Shown here: piece by piece, positions 47,841-58,843 of the stretch | Numbering within the stretch: the stretch's first letter is position 1 | How the letters are laid out: every line of letters starts with the position of its first letter | Origin: Alligator mississippiensis | Lineage: Eukaryota > Chordata > Crocodylia > Alligatoridae | NCBI RefSeq assembly: GCF_030867095.1 | Contig: NC_081830.1 | Coordinates: 33,215,832-33,279,831 of the forward strand | Length of the DNA stretch: 64,000 nt | Direction of reading: 5' to 3' | Program-made: the position numbers and the translations under genes | The notes under the pieces: generated by a model | Seen by the model: only the letters and a program-made list of their open reading frames with translations | Database searches by the model: none | Told to the model about the DNA's origin: nothing

Positions 47841-49984
47841 ACTTGGAAAGGTTGCCTGGAACCTCAGCAGCCAATATCTCAGCAAAGCAGTTAAGGCTAC
47901 ACTTTACCTATGAGAGTCAATGGGAGTTCAGGACATGCATAGTTTTAAGCACGCAGTAAGTACTTTGCTGAAGAGGGATGCTTCGCTGATGCAGGGCCTC
48001 AGAAAACTCAGTGGTGCTGCCGAAAAGGACCAATGTAGTGTGCAGTACCTGCCTCAAGTCTCTGCCTTAAGGTTCAGGCAGGTAACATGGTAGCCAAGAA
48101 AAAGACAGAAGTGGCTAGTAGAGAAATACCTTTGACTGCCATTAGCCAGGGATGACAACCAGTTCAACAACTAGGAATTTTCCAGTAGCAAAGGTGAAAT
48201 GACCAAATAACCACCAACTACAGAAGAGATGGGCAGGCCACTCACACCTCAGGACTTCAGGGGAGATACACAAGCCTGCCTGTTCAGAAAAGTTTCCACT
48301 GAAAAACAAGATCTGAATAAGGATTCAGACTATGAAACCAAGCTCTGCTGTGCCTTCTGCCTGAAGATCTCTATAGAAACCTTGCCTGGAGCATTCATCT
48401 CAAATCCTTGTCTGCACTGGCTTGTGGCTTCCACTGTGCTCCTCAAATCTACCACATTGCCCCCAAAGGAGCTCATTGATGGCAGGGAGTTCATGTCCTG
48501 GTATAAAGTGCCAGTGCTGCCAGTGCCCAGAAGGGGCAGGCTGGCAGGTACTTGGCACCTCCAGCTGCAAGCAACAAGACAGGGAGATGCTAAATGCTCA
48601 TGCTCTGCACCAGTAGCTGAATGCAGGCAGTGACCGAGGTATTGCCAGCCATGCAGAATCACATGCATCATTCAATATGATGTCATCGTGTGAAATCATC
48701 ATTATGTTGTAACAAGATAAAGATGTTTCAGCCTGCAGCAAGAGACCTGTGGCTGTCCCATAGGGAGGAAGTGCTTTTGGGATGAACATGCTCCTCTGTA
48801 AACCAGCCTGGTCTCTGGGCAGCAATCATTGGTTAGCATGAAATGTGAAAGGGTAAAAAAAATCTGCTGGAATAACACTCTTAAAAAGGTGGATTTTCCA
48901 GGCAATGTGGTGTTAAGGCCATAGCAAGCTTAGTACTAATTCTGCACTTTCTGTGCCTTTAATTTACTGCTCTTGCTTGAGGCATGGTAGGGATTTTCAT
49001 CAGTCCAAAGTGTAAAAGTTGAGAGAACCAGGATCTGGTGATTTCCCATTAAAAGGAGATCAAGCTGTCCAGGAACATACCAGCATCTGAAAAACGAGGC
49101 TGAAGTGCACCTTCTCCTTATGAGATTGCATGTTTCCCATGCATCAAGGTGGAGGCTGTTAAGTTCTGATCTGCCAAGGGCCAGAAAAATCCAAACAAGC
49201 CATGCCATCCATGCCCAAAACAACTTCCACACAAGAACTGGGTGTTACTAGCTGAAACAAGCCCTCCCACCAATAGCCAGCTCAGAGCAGCCCACGCCAG
49301 GCTGAGGTGCTCTATTCAAACTGGAACCACCCCCCAGGACCTTCCCCTTCTGGCCTCTGGGAACCAAAATCTCAGGGTGGCAATTATTGACTTAAAAGCC
49401 ACACAAAAGTAACCGACAAAGAGAATGTATCAACAATGAGACTTCCGAGCAGCTTTGTGCAGTTTGGGCTAATCTCCAGGCCAGGCGGTTCCCGTCAGCC
49501 AGCTGTGTTCTCAGAGGGCTGTAGCAGGTGGCACCTGTGATTCCCTTTCTTTTAAGAGTGCTGAGGCCAAGACTGTTCTTCACCCACCAGATGTCTAACA
49601 CATAGCTGCCAGCCAAGTCCTGGATCAGGGAGGCAACCCACTGCACCTGTGTAGACGTGTGCTTCTCCATCCTTCCAATGGGGAATGTTTAGCTCTGCTA
49701 ATATATGTCTGATCAGAATTCCTCTTTTCCCTGACTGCCTAAAGGATGAGCATCTTAACATGGCTTCTCACTGGAGCAGACAGATGTCTATGCAGACAAC
49801 TGCCTCTCCCAGACAAGCAGCATACAGGTGATGACAAACCATCTGCCCAAACAGCCTACTGGTTGGACTACTTGCCCAAGGCATGGGAAAGCTGGGTTCT
49901 AGGGCTCCTTCAGCTCCAGGGAGTTTGAATGCCCATCTCCTAGGATGCAGCAGAGTGCCAGATCCACAAACTGTGGGCCAGATA

Positions 49985-50060
49985 TAGGAAAGTAGGGCTG
50001 GAAGGGATGTCACAAGGTCATCTAGTCCAGTACCCTGCTCAAGGCAGGATCATCATGGTT
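49985..50060 (-). mobile_element. Short CR1 3' end, minus strand
   Basis: AGTAGGGCTGGAAGGGATGT followed by CATCTAGTCCAGTACCCTGC, the CR1 3' UTR in reverse orientation; about 75 bp. Confidence 0.65.
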
Positions 50061-50169
50061 GATGTCACTGTGAGAATCAGCAGTGGCAGGATACTGACAG
50101 TGCCCTCATCCGTCTGCTTTACATTTTCCAAGTTGCGGGGCTCTTAGTGTTTCAGGGTATTGTGCCTGG

Positions 50170-50275
50170 CAGCTGTGTGAGAGGGCCGGTTTAAAAAATA
50201 GGTTAGACAAACACTTGTCTGGGATGGTTTAGGTAGGAATAGACCTGGCTTAAGCAGGGGATCGGATGAGAAAAA
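50170..50275 (+). mobile_element. Short CR1 3' end, + strand
   Basis: AGGTTAGACAAACACTTGTC followed by GGGATGGTTTAGGTAGGAAT and a CAGGGGATCGGATGAG-type 3' UTR; ends in an A-rich run (ATAAAAAATT). About 105 bp, only ~110 bp from an oppositely oriented CR1 tail. Confidence 0.65.
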
Positions 50276-50698
50276 TAAAAAATTGTTCAAGGGACCCTTG
50301 GCTTGTATGTTTGCTCCACGTGGTTTCAACAATGCTTTGAGTCAGTGTATGGCATGGTGTCTCAGGAGCAGCCCTTCTCTTCTGCCTGTATGTTTCTTTT
50401 GTGGACTATTGAACTTGGGGCATAGGCATTCCCTTTGGGACAAACACACTGTTGGAGCTATGAGATAAGATGCACTGACCAGCCCAGTGCAGAGCATAAA
50501 TGTGTAACGGTGGAAGAAAAGGTAGACCTAGAAAGGTAGAAGGAGTGTTAGAAGATTGTAGCAACTTTACTAAGGGGCCAGAAAGCACTTATCTCCATAT
50601 TTATTAGCCAGCACTGTCTCAAATCCCTTCAAGGATAGATACAGGCATTGGGCCATTGCATTAGAGAAGCCAAAGGAAATGAAACAAAAACTCCTTAC

Positions 50699-50928
50699 CA
50701 GAATTGACTGAAAGAGCTGAAAAGAGCCACTGAGCCAGACATAAATGTGGGAGTAGATCCTCGTGGATGTGCCATTAAATGTATTGGCTACAGCCAGGAA
50801 AGAATAAGGTCCGATGGTGAAAAACTCCCAGTCATAAGCTCCAGAGGTAGAAATGGTCTGGTTGGTCTCAAAAAGTCCAGTCCTGGGGTTCCACCTGTAT
50901 ATGACACTGTTGATGTTGTGATTATCTC
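50699..50928 (-). CDS. TSPEAR: TSPEAR coding exon (fourth from last): EAR repeats
   Basis: This 230-bp exon encodes the blade core [20 protein letters not shown], then [28 protein letters not shown] and the start of the next blade ending [10 protein letters not shown]. The first two bases complete the glycine codon split from the exon at 58657; the end is in phase 0. Acceptor is gcttcccag, donor ATTCTG|gtaagg. Two potential N-glycosylation sites (NQT, NGT) are visible, fitting an extracellular protein. The human TSPEAR sequence recalled here ([42 protein letters not shown]) matches closely, separating this gene from LGI-family EAR proteins. No stop or frame break is seen. Confidence 0.95.
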
Positions 50929-52339
50929 CTGGGAAGCAGCAGAAAGAGGAGAGTGCATTAGCAATGAGAATGCTATCAGGGGAAATTAAATGTAAGAAAT
51001 CAGACACCAGCCAGGAGTGAGCTGAAACAGAAATGGCTGACAGGGAGCAATCAATCTGTCCCCTTTTCTTCACAGACAGTAAACAAGGAGATGCTACACG
51101 CTCTGTTCCGACCAACACCAACAGCAACTTTCACCCCACAAGGACAGCATGAAGGTTCCATGGAAGCCCTTCCTGAGATGCGAAAGACAGATTCATGCAG
51201 CCCCTCCCTGTCCTAGGCACCTGAGTATATGTGCTGCGACAGAGTTCGGGACTTAGTTCAGCTGCAGTGTACCTGGCTACACACAGGCAGCTGGAGATGA
51301 GCAATCTGGTACATGTACTGGGGGAGTCTCACTGCCTTACAGAAACCTGATTTATCCTTTGTAACAAGACAGGCAATCCATGACTTCCCCGTAGGTATCC
51401 GTGTTCAGTGCTGTCCATTTCTGTGCCCGCTGCCTTGGTTCTAGGAGCTCATCCATCTCTTGTGAAGTCCACAGGTGGAATAACTTTATGGCTAAGACTT
51501 CATACCCTTCCAGTTGAAGCCCCTGGGATACATCTCTTGTTAGTCAGTTGGAAATTTTTCAATGAACATTCCAGTTGTATTGCACTTGTTCCCAAGCTGT
51601 GCTGAGCAGCCCAAGCCAGGCTGCCTGCTCCCCCACTAAAAAAAACCTTTAACCTAGTCAAGACCTTTCCAGAGGGGACAACCAGCAGAAAGCCAGCTTA
51701 CTCCATCCCCTGAGGACTTCCCTTGTGGGGGAAGCCCCCTGGGTGCAGTAGAGCTATCAGAATTGTGGGCAGAGCTACCCCACACCTCTCATGCATGCGA
51801 TTTTAATCCTGCTATTTCTAAAGGGAGTGGCAATTTCTCTCTCTCTCTCTCTACAGCTCAGCATAATTTATGGGCCAGATCAGGAATTTGCAGATGGAAA
51901 CCTCTGTGTGATACAGGATGCCAGAAGCGAGGATCAGGACCATCCCTTCCGGCCTGAACGTTTCCAGATTTATGAGCCAATTCCTGACCTGCCACTAATC
52001 CTTGCTGTAACAAGCCTTGTTCTGTTCTTCCTGCTTGTGTTGCCAGACTTAGGGAAACGTGCTTTTTGGGCTGGCTCAGCCATTTCCATAAAACCCAGTA
52101 GAACCATGGCTATTTGCTAGCATTACTTCAAAGCTCAGAGTCTCGCTCACAGGAGAGAACTTGGAAGCTGGGTGTTTTTCTGCTAATACTCCCCTCTAGG
52201 TGGTGCTACTCCAGAGGATGTCATATGGGTCCTGTCTTCTGCATCCCATGATTTGTATACCTGCTCTGGAAAGCTTTTGAGCTCCTTCAGCTGAAGACCA
52301 TAAGAGCTCAAGCCTACAGTGTGGTGGGCAGATGGGACT

Positions 52340-52900
52340 CAGAATAATAGAGGAGTGGAGTTGGAAAGGACCTCCAGAGAAACCCCCTGCCTGAGGCAGG
52401 ATCAGCCCTATCCAAGTCATCCCAGAAAAATCCATCATCTAAACTCTTAGTGAAACTACAGACAAGCCTGACAAGACAAAACACCCAACCCTGCCACAGG
52501 AAAAGCGGGGGGACCACGGCAGCCAGTGTCCTGCTTCTATAAAAGGTTGCTAATATATGCTCAAGAGATCCCAGATAGAGGCCATGTCCCCTGCTACAGA
52601 GGAAGGCAACCTCCTCCCTCCCCCCTGTACCAATCTGACCATGGGGTAAATTCCTTCTTGACCCCAAACATGGCATTAGTCTGACCCTGAGCAAGACCCT
52701 CTAGCCAGGAACCTCCATGTTTAAGTCCCAGCAGAAGCACTGGCACAGTTCCCAGCCTTGGCGGTAGCCAACACCCAGTGCCTCTGAGGAAGGCTTAAAA
52801 AAACCCCAAACCCCTGATGCATGAAGCAGAAAAGTGGGGCAGGGGCATTAAAACACAGCCCACTCTTGATTTGCAGCATATGAGGAGAACTGCTGATGTC
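52340..52900 (-). mobile_element. CR1 LINE fragment with extended 3' tail (second copy)
   Basis: Matches the 3' portion of the 11.6-12.45 kb element in the same order and on the same strand, including CCACGGCAGCCAGTGTCCTG, ATATATGCTCAAGAGATCC and CAATCTGACCATGGG. Homology fades after about 52880. It lies in the TSPEAR intron on the gene's own strand. The shared extended tail defines a CR1 subfamily different from the two young copies. Confidence 0.75.
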
Positions 52901-53514
52901 ACGTCCCAGGTGAGGCCTCACTGAGCATGCACAAAGCTAAGTGCTTGGCTGGACCACAGCTGGAGAGCTCAGCCATGGGCAGGATCCAGCCCTCAGCTCC
53001 TTCCAGGGGCTGTGCCTTCTGCCTGGGGCACTCCAAGCTGGCTGAGGGGACAACACGTGGGCTCCATGGCCAGGCCACCAAAGTGTGACCCTTCCCTGCA
53101 CCCTGTGCTCCCCGTGTGACCCTGACAGCCAGATCCACAAAGGCACTGCTCATCTGAACTGCCAGCCTTTAGCTAACAGCTTGGTGGCTGGACTGCAACG
53201 GGGACCTGCCCTATGGCTCTCAGGCCTGAGGAAGAGGAGGCAATGTGGGACAGTGACACTAAAACGCAGTAAGCCAAACCCTAATGCACTTCTCAGAGGC
53301 ACAGATGCGGTATGAAGACATCTAATGCATAAAGTGCAACCTCAGTTCACCCTGTGCAACTGTCAGCAAACCAGTAGGATGCCCAGGTTCCTTATGAATC
53401 TTTTAGCCTTTGCAGCACGGCCAGAACTGTTCCACTGAGGTGTCTGTCCCAGTCCTCCCGTCAGAAAAACAACCACGACAAGAGACTGCCTGCAGCAGGG
53501 AAGAGAATGTGCCC

Positions 53515-53660
53515 AGCTGCCTAGTGGTTAGAGCACTTTCCCACAGAGTGGGAGAGCTGGGCCCTAGAGGCCGTTATGTGGGGCCATGGAAAGAGACAGT
53601 GCCTGGAGCCTACGCAGACTCAGGAGGTTATGTATTGAGTGCTGGGATCCAAACACTGTA
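53515..53660 (+). repeat. CORE-SINE-like fragment
   Basis: CTAGTGGTTAGAGCACTTTC followed by GGAGAGCTGGGCCCTAGAGG has the tRNA-like head and the following segment of a MIR-type SINE; the end is unclear. Confidence 0.5.
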
Positions 53661-53874
53661 ACCTGAGGATGGCCCAGCAAGGTGGGGCCTGGATGGGGCA
53701 GAGACAGGATCCTGGAGCGCTGTTCATCCCAGTAGAAATTGCAGCCTGTGGGATTTAACCCCAAGCATCTTTCTTCCCATTTGTGATATCTGGCTTGCCC
53801 ACAGAAAGTCTCGCCACCTTTGTGGTTAGCAACTGCAGCACCACAACCAGGAAACCTACTGTGCTCTGGGCGGC

Positions 53875-54138
53875 GTGCTGAAGGAGTTCGGTGCCCAGGT
53901 GGTTTTCTCTTCCATCCTACCAGTGACCGGACGAGGAAGACGGCAGGAGAACTGCATCAGAGAGACCAACTGGCGGCTTCGGCAGTGGTGTCTCGAGGCA
54001 GGCTTCGGCTTCCTGGACCATGACCCGCACATCACGACGAGGGACATGCTCAGCTGGGATGGGCTTCACCTGTCCCCCAAAGGTAAGCGTGTGTTTTCTT
54101 CTAGGTTGGCGGATCTCCTCCGGCGGGCTTTAAACTAG
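53875..54138 (+). pseudogene. CR1 ORF1, C-terminal SGNH/GDSL esterase-like part
   Basis: The open frame encodes GAQVVFSSILPVTGRGRRQ, a linker, FGFLDHD, then WDGLHLSPKGKRVF and a C-terminal LADLLRRALN. This is the end of the esterase-like domain found in CR1-group ORF1 proteins; the D-x-x-H box (DGLH) supplies the predicted catalytic Asp and His. The N-terminal part with the GDS serine is missing because the copy is 5' truncated, so the fragment cannot encode an active ORF1 protein. Upstream, HNQETYCALGGVLKEFG at about 53837-53887 appears to be in the same frame, but a stop appears before it. Confidence 0.8.
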
Positions 54139-54194
54139 GCTCGTCGGGGGGAGGGGAGTACGAGGGCGGGGGAAGCTGTGGACCACCAAACCAT

Positions 54195-55667
54195 GTGGCA
54201 CCCACAAGGACAGCCCAGCCTGAAGAAGGAGAACATTGGGAACCTGAAAGCCATGGGGAGGCCAGCACTACAGAACAGGTAAGAAACAAGAAGGTAAGAA
54301 ACAATGGGCCCCATGGGACTGGGAGCAGGGGGGCAGCAAAGGCGCCAGTCGCAGGGCTCAAGTGCCTATATACTAATGCTAGGAGCATGGGGAACAAGCA
54401 GGATGAACTAGCGCTCCTGCTTGCACTAAACACCTATGACTTAGTGGGGCTAACAGAGACCTGGTGGGATTCATCCCATGACTGGGCGGTACATATTGAG
54501 GGCTATAGATTGTACAGAAAGGACAGGTCGGGGAAGAAAGGGGGGGGGGTTGCACTTTATGTCAGTGAGCAATATACATCAACCCTCATCAAGACAGAAT
54601 CCGAGGCTGAGGAAGTAGAAGGATTGTGGGTTAGGCTACATGGTGGGCAAGGAGAAAGGGATTTGGTGGTAGGGGTCTGTTACAGACCCCCACACCAAGG
54701 GGAAGAAATAGATGCGGGGCTCCTGAGGCAACTCTCGGAGACCATAAAAGCTAAAGAGGCGGTAGTCATGGGGGACCTAAACTACCCGGACATCTGCTGG
54801 GAGACGCAGACAGCAAGGTCCCATCGCTCACGCAGGTTTCTAACCTGTGTACAGGACCTCCACCTGACACAGGAGGTGCATGGTCCCACTAGGGGGAATG
54901 CCATACTGGATCTGGTATTGGCAACGGGAGATGACATGATAGGGGACCTCCAAATCGGTAGCTATCTGGGAGACAGTGATCACCTTATGATAGAATTCAA
55001 CATAAGACGGCGAGTGGGTAAGGTAACTAGTAGGGTGAAAGTGCTAGACTTTAGGAAAGCTGATCTCATTGCACTCAGGCGATTAGTCAAGGAAGCACTG
55101 CAGAGTAGGAGTTTTGATGGGATGGGAGCCCAAGAAGGGTGGCTGTGCCTAAAGGAAACGATCCTTTGGGCACAAAGCAAGACGATCCCCGAGCGAGGCA
55201 AAAGAGGGAAAGGGGCCAGGCGGCTTCCATGGCTGACCAGAGAAATCCAGGGCAGCCTAAGGGCCAAAAGGGGAGCACATAAAAAGTGGAAACAGGGTGA
55301 GATCACTAAAGATGAATATACCTCCTCTGCTCGTGCTTGTAGGGAGGCAGTTAGGCGGGCCAAAGCTACCATGGAGCTGAGGATGGCAACCCAAGTAAAG
55401 GACAACAAGAAATTGTTTTTTAGATATATTGGGAGTAAAAGGAAGGCCCAGGGAGGAATAGGACCCCTGCTAAATGGGCAGAAGCAATTGGTGACAGACA
55501 GGGGGGACAAGGCTGGACTCCTCAACAAGTTCTTTGCCTCAGTGTTCCTAAGCGAGGGACACGACAAGTCTCTCACTGGGGTTGTAGAGAGGCAGCAGCA
55601 AGGCGCCAGACTTCCATGCGTAGATCCTGAGGTGGTGCAGTCACTTGGAAGAACTGGATGCCTTTAA
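54195..55667 (+). pseudogene. CR1 ORF2 first part: APE-type endonuclease and linker, frameshifted near 55640
   Basis: Open for 490 codons. Endonuclease motifs in order (numbered from 54195): N61 in YTNARS, E88 in LTETWW, D194 and N196 in GDLNYPDICW, and the SDH box at 261-263. All key residues of the APE-type nuclease that nicks target DNA are present. The first in-frame ATG is at 54390; the frame is open upstream of it, as often in CR1. The frame passes into the linker before the reverse transcriptase and then leaves frame at about 55640, where this copy reads GTGCAGTCACTTGG while the related copy at 16.67 kb has two more bases (GTGCAGAGTCATTTGG). It ends at a stop 27 bp later. Confidence 0.88.
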
Positions 55668-57120
55668 GTCGGCAGGCCCGGATGGGCTCCATCCCAGGGT
55701 GCTGAAGGCACTGGCCGACGTCATTGCAGAGCCACTGGCGGGAATATTCGAATGCTCGTGGCGCACAGGCCAAGTCCCGGAGGAGTGGAAAAGGGCTAAC
55801 GTGGTCCCCATTTTCAAAAAGGGGAGGAAGGAGGACCCGGGCAACTATAGGCCGGTCAGTCTCACCTCCATCCTTGGTAAAGTATTTGAAAAAATTATCA
55901 AGGCTCACATTTGTGAGAGCCCGGCAGGACAAATTATGCTGAGGGGAAACCAGCATGGGTTTGTGGTGGGCAGATCATGCCTGACCAACCTAGTCTCTTT
56001 CTATGACCAGGTTACGAAACGCCTGGACACAGGAGGAGGGGTGGATGTCGTATACCTGGACTTCAGGAAGGCCTTCGATACGGTATCCCACCCCATACTG
56101 GTGAACAAATTAAGAGGCTGTGATGTGGATGACTGCACAGTCCGGTGGGTGGCGAATTGGCTAGAGGGTCGCACCCAAAGAGTCGTGGTAGATGGGTCGG
56201 TCTCAACCTGGAAGGGTGTGGGCAGTGGGGTCCCGCAGGGTTCGGTCCTTGGACCGATACTCTTTAATGTCTTCATCAGCGACTTGGACGTGGGAGTGAA
56301 ATGTACTCTGTCCAAGTTTGCAGATGACACAAAGCTATGGGAAGAAGTGGACACGCCGGAGGGCAGGGAACAGCTGCAGGCAGACCTGGATAGGTTGGAC
56401 AAGTGGGCAGAAAACAACAGGATGCAGTTCAACAAGGAGAAATGCAAAGTGCTGCACCTAGGGAGGAAAAATGTCCAGCACACCTACAGCCTAGGGAATG
56501 ACCTGCTGGGTGGCACAGAGGTGGAAAGGGATCTTGGAGTCCTAGTGGACTCCAAGTTGAACATGAGCCGGCAGTGTGACGAAGCCATCAGAAAAGCCAA
56601 TGGCACTTTATCGTGCATCAGCAGATGCATGACAAATAGGTCCAGGGAGGTGATACTTCCCCTCTATAGGGCGTTGGTCAGACCGCAGTTGGAGTACTGC
56701 GTGCAATTCTGGGCGCCACACTTCAAGAAGGATGCGGATAACCTGGAGAGGGTCCAGAGAAGGGCAACTCGTATGGTCAAGGGCCTGCAGACCAAGCCCT
56801 ACGAGGAGAGACTAGAGAAACTGGACCTTTTCAGCCTCCGCAAGAGAAGGTTGAGAGGCGACCTTGTGGCTGCCTATAAGTTCATCACGGGGGCACAGAA
56901 GGGAATTGGTGAGGATTTATTCACCAAGGCGCCCCCAGGGGTTACAAGAAACAATGGCCACAAGCTAGCAGAGAGCAGATTTAGACTGGACATTAGGAAG
57001 AACTTCTTCACGGTTCGAGTGGCCAAGGTCTGGAACGGGCTCCCAAGGGAGGTGGTGCTCTCCCCTACCCTGGGGGTCTTCAAGAGGAGGTTAGACGAGT
57101 ATCTAGCTGGGGTCATTTAG
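55645..57120 (+). pseudogene. CR1 ORF2 second part: reverse transcriptase
   Basis: 491 open codons continuing ORF2 after the 2-bp loss at ~55640; the ATG at 55645 is merely the first in frame. RT motifs in order: NVVPIFKKG (52-60), NYRPVSLTS (67-75), QHGFVVGRSCLTN (103-115), VYLDFRKAFD with catalytic D139, GVPQGSVLGPILF (195-207), and FADD at 225-228 with D227 and D228. The C-terminal region RRLRGDLVAAYKFI and the end DEYLAGVI are typical of CR1. All catalytic aspartates are kept. Compared with the minus-strand copy at 15.2 kb only a few percent of residues differ, so both are recent on the CR1 time scale. Confidence 0.9.
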
Positions 57121-57224
57121 ACCCAGCACTCTTTCCTGCTTATGCAGGGGGTCGGACTTGATGATCTATTGAGGTCCCTTCTGACCCTAACATCTATGAA
57201 TCTATGAAATATGGACGCGTTCCT

Positions 57225-57320
57225 AACTAGGCAACTAATTTATTGAGGGAAAGTCACTCAATGATTTGCCTCCTCTTTGTAAAATGGAGATGATAATTAA
57301 CACTTCACTGTCTCACAGCA
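57225..57320 (+). repeat. MIR-like tail fragment
   Basis: GAAAGTCACTCAATGATTTG then CCTCTTTGTAAAATGGAGAT is the MIR core-to-tail order; immediately follows the end of the young CR1. Confidence 0.55.
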
Positions 57321-58656
57321 GCATCCTGGGTGAACAACTCCATCACACCTCTACAACTCACACTGTCTTTGCACTCTGCTGCAAGTGACACAGGGATCTG
57401 GAGCAGACAGAGGTGCTGTCCTGGGGTAAGGCACAATGTAGGCTGCCAGTACTATACTTCACTGCTAGGTGGCAAGTGAAGCAGATAACAGCCTGCTTGT
57501 CCAGAACAAATGGCTACCTATGAGTAAACTGCAAACAGACAATGACCCTAATCCAAAAAAAACATGGGCTGGCTGGATGCTGAGAGCCAAGGACTGGACA
57601 TGGATATTGGCTTTGTGGCTCACTATAAGCTACCTGATTCCTGCTAATGTTTCTTCACACCATGGGAGATAATGACCCTCTTCCTTTTTCAAAAGGGCTT
57701 GATTTTCCACTAGTCAGACTATCTGACAATAGTCAGATGCTAGCAGCCTCTGAGAATCTCTCTCCTCTCAAATTTAACAGCCCTGCAGACTGCTCTTAGC
57801 ACTTGGCATTCCTGCATTTTTCCTCAGACCTGAAAAGGTGGTGCTGCATTCAAAGGCTTGTCTAAGTCTATCCCAACCATGGAGTTGGCCCAATAAAAAG
57901 TATCACCCACAAGGATCCTTACTTTGCACCTAAATCAGTGTTACCTACACCAGACTGATTTTGCCCCTGATTTTTTAGAGGTAGTTTTGCATCTTATTGA
58001 GCAAATGACTGTGTTGTAAATGCCTATTACATTACTATAGGTACATTGTCTAACCAGGACCTTAATTATGTTGACAAAGTATTTTGCTTGCCTGAAGTGG
58101 AAGGTGGAAGAAAGCCTCACATGGAGGAATGAAAGGAAGAAAAAAGCTGTTTTCTTGGCTTCCATTACATGACCTTGATCCTACTAATACATGGCAATAC
58201 TCATGTAACATGTCAGCTCCTGTTACAACTCCTCTCCCTTCCCTGTCTTGATAATCAAATGAAAATAAATCATAGCATCCAGCAAGAAAAAAGAACCCCA
58301 AGTTACTGCTGACCTCTTGCTCTAGCCCCCAGTGGCTTCTGCTGAAGACAGCAATCCGGAAACCCAAAGGTTTACTGTATAAAATACACGACTGCGTATT
58401 TTAGGGATAAAATCCCAGGCCTGTGGAAACCACTGGCAGAACTCCCACTGAATCAATAGGGACCACCCTTCCACTCCTGCACTGAATTGCACCCACAATA
58501 TAGCCATTAAAACACAAAGCTGCTTTGGACAGTGAAACATGGTGGCACAGCCTCAGCCCAAAAGACTCGTAGCCTCCCAGTGTCTTTCTCCCATTAGTTC
58601 ATCTGCCTTGAACATGTACAGACTGAGCTGTGCCAGTAAGAATAAGGTCTGGGTAC

Positions 58657-58843
58657 CTTCTCTGTGGTTGGCAACTGCGAGGAAGGCCTCTCCCTCAATG
58701 ACAAAGGCCTCCCAGTCCCTAGCGTTGTGCGTGGAGATCCTCTGGTACGAGATGAATTTCTCTTTTCTGTAGCTCCACTTGTATATTACAGAGAACTCCT
58801 GACCCCTTTCATTCTGCTCAAAATTAGCCACTGCTAGGAAGAT
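58657..58843 (-). CDS. TSPEAR: TSPEAR coding exon (fifth from last): EAR repeats
   Basis: First visible coding exon of TSPEAR (thrombospondin-type laminin G domain and EAR repeats), a secreted protein linked in humans to hair and tooth development and to hearing. It has 187 bp, begins in phase 0 with [17 protein letters not shown], and ends after the first base of a glycine codon in AVANHREG. It carries the end of one EAR blade and a complete following one ([12 protein letters not shown]... [19 protein letters not shown]). Acceptor is ttatttttcag, donor GAAG|gtaccc. Phase joins exactly to the exon at 50928. The human protein, from memory, has the same boundary context ([19 protein letters not shown]). 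The upstream exons (signal peptide, laminin G-like domain, first EARs) are not recognisable up to 64000 and should lie beyond the window. Confidence 0.94.

Larger units (their letters stand above)
47170..50698 (-). other. TSPEAR intron between the exons at 50699 and 47169
   Basis: 3,529 bp containing a decayed CR1 (47212-47840, same strand as the gene) right next to the acceptor, and two short CR1 tails in opposite orientations at about 49985-50060 and 50170-50275. The rest, 47841-49984, holds nothing I can name. Confidence 0.8.
53830..57206 (+). mobile_element. Nearly complete young CR1 LINE (ORF1 remnant, endonuclease, reverse transcriptase, 3' tail)
   Basis: About 3.4 kb on the + strand inside a TSPEAR intron. 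Order of parts: C-terminal piece of ORF1 (esterase-like domain) ending at 54138; short spacer; ORF2 endonuclease to about 55640; reverse transcriptase to 57120; 3' UTR ending in the CR1 tandem ATCTATGA near 57206. The 5' end is truncated within ORF1; its exact edge (53770-53870) is uncertain because the first ~40 bp are degraded. ORF2 carries one frameshift. The 3' UTR (AGACCCAGCACTCTTTCCTG near 57119) also occurs at 27.65 kb and, inverted, at 15.2 kb, so this is one crocodilian CR1 subfamily. Confidence 0.93.
50929..58656 (-). other. TSPEAR intron between the exons at 58657 and 50928, host of the young CR1
   Basis: 7,728 bp. Holds an extended-tail CR1 fragment (52340-52900, minus), a CORE-SINE-like patch (53515-53660), the nearly complete + strand CR1 (about 53830-57206), and a MIR-like patch (57225-57320). 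CT repeats lie at about 51834-51853. The young CR1 is antisense to TSPEAR transcription, the orientation usually best tolerated in introns. Confidence 0.85.

Noticed and set aside
51791-52120. 109-codon + strand open frame with a hydrophobic segment
   Set aside because: No recognisable domain, starts in a CT microsatellite, lies in a TSPEAR intron, and has no supporting splice or promoter context.
53764-53860. Minus-strand reading AVANHKGGETF looks like an EAR blade end (compare AVANHREG)
   Set aside because: It overlaps the 5' edge of the + strand CR1 ORF1 remnant, has no matching splice phase, and the TSPEAR exons on both sides already join without it.
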